Shown: positions 56,571-64,000 of the stretch, one piece after another | Position numbering within the stretch: the stretch's first letter is position 1 | How the letters are laid out: each line of letters begins with the position of its first letter | Source: Cyathus striatus | Taxonomy: Eukaryota > Basidiomycota > Agaricomycetes > Agaricales > Nidulariaceae | Reading direction: 5' to 3' | Length of the DNA: 64,000 nucleotides | Assembly: GCA_025738555.1 (NCBI GenBank) | Contig: JAOVFP010000009.1 | Coordinates: forward strand, 496,001 to 560,000 | Program-made: the position numbers and the translations under genes | The notes under the pieces: model-generated | The model's input: the letters and a program-made list of their open reading frames with translations, nothing else | What the model was told of the DNA's origin: nothing | Databases searched by the model: none

Positions 56571-59500
56571 ATGGATGACAAGCCACATAAAGCCCATAGA
56601 GCTTCACAATCTGGCGGAAAGGTGGAGAAGAAAAAGGGAAAAGGAAAAGAGAGGCAGCAAGGCTTCAATGAAAAGGCGTGTTCAATTCAGTCATTATCAC
56701 ATCTCTATTTACATTTATCCGTCTCTTCTTGCTTCACAGGCGTTCGCCCCTAAATCTGGTCGCAATGCTGACAGGCAAGGTCGTCGAAAGGTAGAAAAAG
56801 ACCAAACCCGACTTCATGTTCCTCTTGTCAACCGAACACCGGACGATGAACCTCCCCCAGTCATTGTCGCCATCGTTGGCCCGCCTGGCGTGGGCAAAAC
56901 TACTCTCCTCAAAAGTCTCATTCGAAGATACACAAAACAGACCTTGGCCGAGGCCAAAGGTCCCATAACAGTGGTCACTGGAAAGAAGAGACGACTTACA
57001 TTCATCGAATGCAATAACGACCTGAACAGCATGATTGACGCTGGCAAAGTCGCTGATCTCATTCTACTCATGATTGATGGTTCATTTGGGTTTGAGATGG
57101 TGTGTATATTATATTTCTCTTTATCGCTCTCTGATAGCGTTATGTACGCAGGAAACCTTCGAATTCCTCAATATCCTCCAATCCCACGGATTTCCCAAAG
57201 TTCTAGGTGTGCTCACCCACCTCGACCTCATCAAAAAAGCCTCAGCGGTACGCGCAACAAAAAAGGCTCTTAAAAAGCGTTTCTGGACAGAAATCTATCA
57301 AGGCGCAAAACTCTTCTACCTTTCCGGTGTCATCAATGGCCGTTACCCCGATACTGAAATCATGAACCTGTCTCGCTTCATCTCAGTAATGAAGTTCCGT
57401 CCCTTAGTATTCCGCAACACCCACCCGTATCTTCTTGTCGACCGTCTAGAAGACCTCACTCCTAGAGAACTAATAAGAACGTCAGACAGGAAATGTGATC
57501 GTACAGTCACGGTATATGGCTACGTCCGCGGCACAAACCTTCGATACGGAACTAAGGTTCATATTCCTGGTGTGGGCGACCTTGACATGAAGAGTGTCAC
57601 GGTTCTGGGTGATCCCTGTCCGCTGCCGAATGCTGATTCGGAGAAGAGGAGAAAGTTGAGCGAAAAGAAGAAGTTGTTGATTCACGCACCGATGAGTGAT
57701 GTTGGGGGTGTGATGTACGACAAAGATGCTGTGTGGATTAATGTTCCAGGAAGTTTCACGAGAGGAAACAAAGAAGGTACGCTTGTTGTTGTAATTTTCG
57801 ATGTTTGGAAAATAACGTTCTCGCTATTAGTTCTGCAAGGGGAAGGCGAGCAAATGGTTATGGACCTACAGGACGTTGACACCACCCTTGACGCGGCCGT
57901 CGCCAAAAGTCAAATCAAGCTCTTTGGCTCATCCTCGAAGCCTCTCACTGTCGACGCACAGGACGTCGAAATGGATGGCAGTGATGATGAATTTGACGAC
58001 GAAGAGTTCAACAGCCAGTACGAAGATGAGTCAGGCATAGAATCTGGCGAAGACGAGGATGAGGATGAAGACGTCGAGATTCCCAGGGATGCTCGGAACA
58101 CAGGTCGCACAAGTCATCGTAATGTCACTCGTATGTTACCTTCGTCAAGCAAGAAGCAACGGGCGGATGTGGAGTACGCGGAAAGTGACTCGGACCTCGG
58201 TGGTGATAGTGATGGCGATGAATTTGGGCCTTCCGGTAGCCGAGTGCGATTTAACGACGAGGAAGACCAAGATATTCCAAGCGACGAGGACGATGTGGAT
58301 GATATGGATGATAGAGGGGACGAAGATGACGATGACGATGAGGTGCCGAAGTGGAAGACCAACCTCGCTCAGCGGGCACTGAAAGCTTCTTCAGGAAAGG
58401 CTAAGCGGAAAGACTGGATCAAGTTGATATATTCTACGTCTCTCTCCCCCGAGGAGATCCTGGACGGTGATTCATCTAGTAGGAACGAGAATATGATCCA
58501 AATGGACGAGGATGACTTCTTCCAAGTCAAGAAAACCGCTTCGGGTGATGCAGAGGAATTGGACACAGGCAAGGAGGGCGTGAGCGAGGAGGAGCTGAAA
58601 AAGTGGGAAGACGAAGAGATGCTGGAGTCAATACGACATTTGTTCATTACTGGGGAGGATAATCCCGGTGTGGATGGTGAGGAGGGTGAGGAAAATGGAG
58701 AAGGCCTCAGCGATGGTAGCGGTGATGAAGACGAGGAACAAGGTGATGAAAATGGTGAAGGGTCAAATCCATCCAGTACCCGTGCAGATGCCCTTGCTGC
58801 CAAGAAGGAAGCCCTAAAGCGCAAATTCGACGAGCAGTATGACGACCCGGAAAATGATAAGCTCGATTTCTACGAAGAGAAGAAAGAAGAGATTACTCGA
58901 CAACTTGAACTTAACCGTGCTGAGTTTGATGGTGTCGACGCAGAGGCACGTACACTTGTCGAGGGATTCCGACCTGGCCAGTATATCCGTATAGAGCTTA
59001 CCGATGTGCCATCTGAGATGGTTGAAAACTTTGATCCAACGTACCCTATTATTGTCGGTGGATTGCTTGCTGCCGAAGAAAGATTTGGATATGTTCAGGT
59101 CAGGATTAAGAGACACAGGTGGTTTGCAAAGACACTGAAGACCAATGACCCACTTATATTCTCTCTCGGCTGGAGGCGCTTCCAAACCATTCCAATTTAT
59201 TCCCTCGACGACCACTCGATCCGAATGCGCATGCTGAAATATACTCCAGAGCACATGCACTGTTACGCGACATTCTATGGGCCCATGTCCTTACCCAACA
59301 CTGGCTTCTGCGCGTTTAACTCACTCACGGGCGATGTACCTGGTTTCCGGGTCAGCGCAACTGGCGTGGTCTTGGATATCGACCGCTCGGTGAAGATTGT
59401 CAAAAAGCTGAAGTTGACAGGCGAACCCTACAAGATCTTTAAGAACACGGCATTTATCAAAGGGATGTTTTCGACTGCGCTAGAAGTTGCGAAGTTCGAA

Positions 59501-60229
59501 GGTGCTAATATCCGGACTGTTTCTGGGATTAGGGGTCAAGTTAAAAAGGCGCTTCCTAAACCCGACGGTGCATTCAGAGCTACGTTCGAGGACAAGATCT
59601 TGAAAAGCGGTATGTTCTTGCAGTTACATCTCGCAGCTCATTACTGATTATTGTTCTTGTTAGATCTCGTGTTCTTGCGAGCATGGTACTCAATACAGCC
59701 TAGGATGTTCTACAATCCTGTTACTTCCCTGTTACTGTCCGAGAAATCCAAGTGGCTCGGGATGCGTCTGACGGGTCAAGTGCGCCGGGAACAAGGTTTA
59801 AAGACCCCTCTCGAGGTCAACTCGACGTACAAGAAAGTTGAACGAGCTCCACGCAAATTTAACCCACTTGTGATCCCGAAGAAACTCCAAGCTTCCCTTC
59901 CGTATGCTGCTAAACCCAAGCTAATGAAACCTCAGTCCAAGCCGACGTACCTCCAAAAGCGCGCAGTGGTCATGGAGCCAGAGGAGAAGAAGGCAATGGC
60001 TCTGCTGCAGCAGATGCGAGCACTTCGGAAGGACCAGGTTGTACGAAGGAAGGAGAAGAAGGATGAGAAACGAGCGGAGAAGGAGAAGAAGGAGAAGAAA
60101 GAAGAGGTGAAGAGGGCTGAGAGAGATAAGGAAAAGAAGAAGGAGATCATGCGTATTGCTGGGCAGAAGAGTAAGCGGGAGGCGGATATGGAGGAAGGGC
60201 GTGGACGAAGTAAGAGACGGAAGACATGA
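56571..60229 (+). CDS. BMS1: Ribosome biogenesis GTPase BMS1
   Basis: Join 56571-56675, 56740-57099, 57152-57776, 57840-59609, 59664-60229; 1,141 aa. Bms1 is the GTPase of the SSU processome that works with Rcl1 in 18S rRNA maturation in the nucleolus. The P-loop GPPGVGKT is at residues 82-89; [20 protein letters not shown] and THLDLIKK fit the BMS1/TSR1 GTPase domain. A long acidic middle ([22 protein letters not shown]) precedes the AARP2CN/RIBIOP C-terminal domain ([40 protein letters not shown]), and the tail is highly basic ([17 protein letters not shown]). The first intron (56676-56739) seems to use a GC donor, AAG|GCGTGT; the other introns are GT-AG. Confidence 0.96.
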
Positions 60230-60620
60230 AGGATACCAGTCTGTTCCGGATCGTCATTTTTCGTTTTCCATGTTCATTAGTAGGAATGTTTCTGTGCTCG
60301 TTATACATAGCATTATGTTGACAGTCATAAGCGGAGGTGTCGAAGACTCGAGTCCCCAGACTGCAGCTCACGAACAGGGCGTTCCTGGAATCTCGACATG
60401 ACAGCCCACGGCCGAGGCTGAGGACGGGGTTAGTAAAAATAGCGCAAATACGCTCCAGCCGCAATACGGTGCGGGACTGGGTAGGTGGATAAATATACCC
60501 GAGCGTCTTTGCTGAGCGAGGCCCATCGATCCGAAATTGATCGAAGATACAAATGTCATCATTCCCGCCTCTCAGCTACCTTATTCCTCCTCTTCCTCTT
60601 CTCCTCCCCCTACACACATT
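60230..60620. promoter_or_regulatory. BMS1-iPGM spacer with CT-rich leader
   Basis: About 390 bp. The last 40 bases before the iPGM ATG are pyrimidine-rich (CCTCTTCCTCTTCTCC), a common leader or core-promoter feature of strongly expressed fungal genes. No gene. Confidence 0.5.
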
Positions 60621-62827
60621 ATGGTCAACCACAAAGTCTGTCTAATGTATGCCCTGTCCCTCTCATCTAACCTATATACTAACAATACCCTAGCGTGCAC
60701 GACGGATGGGGCATTGCGCCCCACGAAGGCATCGACGGCAACGCCATCGAATCAGCTAAAACCCCCAACATGGACGCCATTGCCAAAGACCACTCCTTCC
60801 GCTCCCTTGCCGCTCATGGCACCGCTGTCGGATTAAGTGAAGGCTTGATGGGCAATTCCGAAGTCGGGTACGTTGCTTTCTCTTTCCTCGTTCCTTGTTC
60901 ATTCATGCTCACCGCTCCACAGCCACCTTAACATCGGCGCAGGCCGCATCGTATGGCAAGACATCGTCCGCATCGACGTCTCAATCAAGAAGCGGCAATT
61001 CCACAAAAACCCTGCTATCCTCGAGAGCTTCAAGCACGCGAAGGAGGGGAATAGCAGGTTGCATTTACTGGGGCTTGTGCGCGTCATCTTATCTTATCTC
61101 TTCATCGCTGTTTTATCTTATCTCCATAGATCTCTGACGGTGGGGTTCACTCCCACATAACACATCTCTTCGCCCTCCTCGAAACCGCAAAAGAACAGGG
61201 AATCCCACATGTCTACGTCCACTTCCTTGGCGATGGACGAGACACCGCCCCTCGTTCAGCTGCCGGATACATGAAGCAGCTCCTCGACTTCATCAAGGAC
61301 TTGAATAAGGACGCCAAAGACTTCCACGCTGAAGTTGCTACCGTCGTAGGAAGGTACTACGCCATGGACCGTGACAAGCGTTGGGAGAGAGTCAAGATTG
61401 CTGTCGATGGTCTTGTAGGCGGTGTGGGTGAGGACGGAAAGGGCCAGGAGGGTGTTGTCAGTGTTATTGAGGAGAACTACAAGAAGGATGTGACCGATGA
61501 GTTTTTGAAGCCCATTGTGGTCAATGGCGCTGAGGGAAGAATTAAAGGTGGGTTGTTTTCCATATTTAAGGGGCAGTGGAGACTGTGAGGGTTGGGGTAC
61601 CCTAGTGGTTTCTCTCTTTTGGGAGCGCGTTGATGCGCCCTATCTCCTCTTCCCGATATTCCTCTCTTCGTCCTCAGTACTACATGATACTAAATCCTCT
61701 TTCCAATAGACAACGACACACTCTTCCTTTTCAACTACCGCTCAGACCGCATGCGGGAGATCGCGAGTGTGTTTGGGCTCCCCGACAAACCTATGGAGGT
61801 TGATGTTCCTAAGAATTTGGTGCATCTGTTCTGTGTTCTCCTTTTTTCCTTCCTGCTAAATATCACACAGAACATCACCACAATGTCTCGGTACAACGCC
61901 GAGTTCCCCTTCCCCGTGGCTTTCCCTCCTCAAGCTATGACAAACGTCCTCGCGGAGTGGTTGGCTAAGAAGGGAGTCAAACAGGCTCATGTTGCCGGTA
62001 CGCCTCTCGCTTTCGTTGTTCTATTCTGACTCTGAGCTACCCTTTCTCTCCACTTCTAGAAACCGAAAAATACGCTCATGTAACATTCTTCTTTAATGGC
62101 GGCGTTGAGAAGCAATTTGAACATGAAGAACGCCATATGGTGCCCTCACCCAAGGTGGCCACATATGACTTAGAGCCGAAGATGAATGCCCATGGAGTGG
62201 CAGAAAAGGTGGCCGAGATTCTTAAGAAGGGAGAGGACGAGTTTGTGATGTGCAATTTTGCTCCTCCTGATATGGTTCGTTTTTTGCTTTATTATTTTTC
62301 TTTCGGAAACAAGTGCTAATGGGAAAAAAACATGAATTAGGTTGGCCACACAGGCAAATACGAAGCCGCCGTCACTGCAGTCGGCGAAACCGACACCGCC
62401 GTTGGGACCATCTATCGCGCAGCACAGGAGAACGGTTACGTTCTTCTCATCACTGCAGATCATGGTAATGCGGAGCAGATGAAGAACCCCGACAACGGAA
62501 ATCCTCATACCGCGCATACTACCAATGCTGTACCTTTTATCATGGCTCTGCCTAAGGATAAAGACGCGTTGAAGTTTGAGGAGGAAGAGGTTGCAGGTAA
62601 GATGGGTGCGTTCCACGGAGAGCGCGCGTCGAAGAAAGAGAAGGATACTAAAAAGAAAGGAGAGGATGAGGAAGATGGTGCGTTGTGTGATGTTGCGCCT
62701 ACCATTTTGGATATCATGGGGTTGGATCAACCCGAAGGTGCGTTTTTTGTCCGTTATTATTTTTGTATGAATAGGACTGACGAGCATGAGTTCAGAGATG
62801 ACAGGAAGGTCATTACTTGCTCATTAG
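60621..62827 (+). CDS. 2,3-bisphosphoglycerate-independent phosphoglycerate mutase
   Basis: Exons 60621-60646, 60694-60867, 60923-61076, 61130-61547, 61710-61819, 61871-61997, 62060-62274, 62341-62737, 62796-62827; 550 aa, all phases consistent. It interconverts 3- and 2-phosphoglycerate in glycolysis without a bisphosphate cofactor, using two Mn ions and a phosphoserine. Landmarks: VHDGWGIAP (metal Asp12), [14 protein letters not shown] (catalytic Ser64), [53 protein letters not shown]. An insertion rich in Lys/Glu ([20 protein letters not shown]) lies before the C-terminal [20 protein letters not shown]. Unlike budding yeast, which uses the dependent enzyme. Confidence 0.97.
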
Positions 62828-63120
62828 AATTGAGGCTGAGGTAGTTGAACTTAGAAGAAAGGACATGTAGAGAAAGATAAGATTTTTTGTATTACCTCGA
62901 ATAGATATGTGTATCATCTGCAACAAATCGACACGAGTAAGGCGGCATGAAGAGCAATGAAAACAATCAGACAGCTTACAGGAGACGTTCGGCGTAGGTT
63001 CGGTGTTACTATATCAGAATCTACACGATCATGTGATTCAAAGTTGAACCTTTCGGAATCCGAAGACAATTAATTCCTGTGCTTCTGCTTAAACTTAAAG
63101 TCATTTCCTCCTCCTTCACC
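62828..63120. other. iPGM-Aurora spacer
   Basis: 293 bp with the iPGM 3' end and the Aurora kinase promoter; nothing specific is seen. Confidence 0.5.
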
Positions 63121-64000
63121 ATGACCACAGTGGGTTCAGTAACCAGGCAAATTGCCGCCCTAGAGATAAGCAACAAACCAACAGCTAGCTCCAGCTCCCG
63201 CTCGTTACATACCAAGCAGCCCAGCCAGGCTAACGTCAACAAACTCCTCAACAAGTTCGGCGCACCTAACTCCTTCTCCAACCCATCTAACAAACCCAAC
63301 AATGCCTCCTCATTACAAAACCCCACTCCTCTCTCGCGACAACCACAACAACCCTCAAATTCCAATAGAACGCATGCCACCCAGCCAATAGACATTGGGA
63401 ATTACGACGGTGGACTTGAGATTGAAAACGAGAAGCGAGGTGAACGTGTCTTTGGTGAGGCCGCTGAAGAACTTGCCCTTGACTCTAGCGTCTCACGGTA
63501 CGTCGCCGCTCTGGGGTTTCACCCATGATGCTCAACATGCCCGCAGAAAGTTTCCAACCCGCGAATGGAGCTTACATGATTTCGATATGGGCCGCCCGCT
63601 CGGTAAGGGCAAATTCGGCCGTGTCTACATGGTGCGCACCAAATGCGAGCCAAAATACATCCTTGCTCTCAAGACGCTATACAAGTCTGAAATCGTCCAG
63701 TCGAAGGTCGAAAAACAGATCCGACGTGAGATTGAGATCCAGCAGAACCTCCGACACCCGAACGTTCTTCGACTTTATGGTTACTTCCACGATGAGAAGC
63801 GGATATTCCTCATGCTCGAGTTTGCAGGCAAGGGTGAACTCTATAGGCAGCTCTCCAAATATGGATGCTTCAGCGAGAAGAGGAGCAGTCGATACATTGA
63901 CCAGATGGCCGATGCTCTAATGTATCTACACGCGAAGCACGTTATCCATAGAGACATCAAGCCTGAAAATTTGCTACTGGGTATCAATGGCGAGCTCAAG
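63121..64000 (+). CDS. Aurora-type mitotic kinase (N-terminal part, cut by window end)
   Basis: Exons 63121-63497 and 63547 to beyond 64000. The family controls chromosome bi-orientation and spindle function with INCENP/survivin-type partners (yeast Ipl1). A Ser/Asn/Pro-rich N-terminal tail of about 135 residues precedes [20 protein letters not shown] (glycine loop), [11 protein letters not shown] (ATP lysine), [20 protein letters not shown] and the catalytic [12 protein letters not shown]. The W...[14 protein letters not shown] form is characteristic of Aurora kinases. The activation segment is outside the window. The 49-bp intron splits an Arg codon just before the kinase domain. Confidence 0.95.

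Noticed and set aside
57910..58824. Long Ser/Asp-rich minus-strand ORFs antisense to BMS1
   Set aside because: Shadows of the acidic GAN/GAG codon-rich region of BMS1; no independent support.

Overview
The window is fungal nuclear DNA. Introns of about 45-65 bp with GT(A/G)NG donors interrupt nearly every gene, and the gene set (SRPK-type kinase, DUF6533, DUF6532 and F-box-like families, NACHT ATPase, Ppc89-like protein, iPGM) points to a mushroom-forming basidiomycete (Agaricomycetes). I cannot name the species from sequence alone. All exon joins below were derived by hand from splice sites, reading frame and family resemblance.

Layout. 1-13.6 kb is repeat-rich and holds no host gene: a truncated palindromic repeat, a 19-bp minisatellite framed by inverted repeats (1.9-3.5 kb), a complete but dead chromodomain Ty3/Gypsy retrotransposon with 764-bp LTRs and a 5-bp target duplication (4831-12406), and a 286-bp TA-flanked MITE. 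13.6-25.0 kb is a compact housekeeping block: SRPK-like kinase, SRP19, proteasome subunit PSMA1, NMD3, RPL10, a triplicated structured non-coding repeat, and a DUF4139 protein. 25-27.2 kb is repeats. 27.2-31.7 kb holds a DUF6533 membrane protein, an unrecognised gene and a site-2 protease. 32.3-34.7 kb is a NACHT ATPase with a frameshift in its P-loop. 35.4-46 kb is a nested repeat landscape: palindromic families A and B, a hAT-like 1.4-kb element, a chimera of ATG22, ETF-QO and malate dehydrogenase gene fragments, and a 3.8-kb terminal-inverted-repeat element with a decayed cargo gene. 47.3-51.7 kb holds an F-box-like protein and a DUF6532 protein. 52.8-64.0 kb is housekeeping again: Ppc89-like spindle-pole scaffold, BMS1, iPGM, and an Aurora kinase cut by the window end.

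Several genes serve ribosome production: NMD3 exports the 60S subunit and is released when Rpl10 (uL16) joins, the two genes lie head to head here, and BMS1 acts in 40S assembly. SRP19 serves signal-recognition-particle assembly and the site-2 protease sterol-type regulated proteolysis.

The most unusual signals are: palindromic repeats whose arms each carry a hairpin that keeps pairing while its sequence changes; CpG-specific decay of the retrotransposon that spares a ~330-bp LTR core; the RNA-like triplication after RPL10; three likely GC-AG introns; a copied NMD3 tail flanking PSMA1; and the three-gene fragment chimera.
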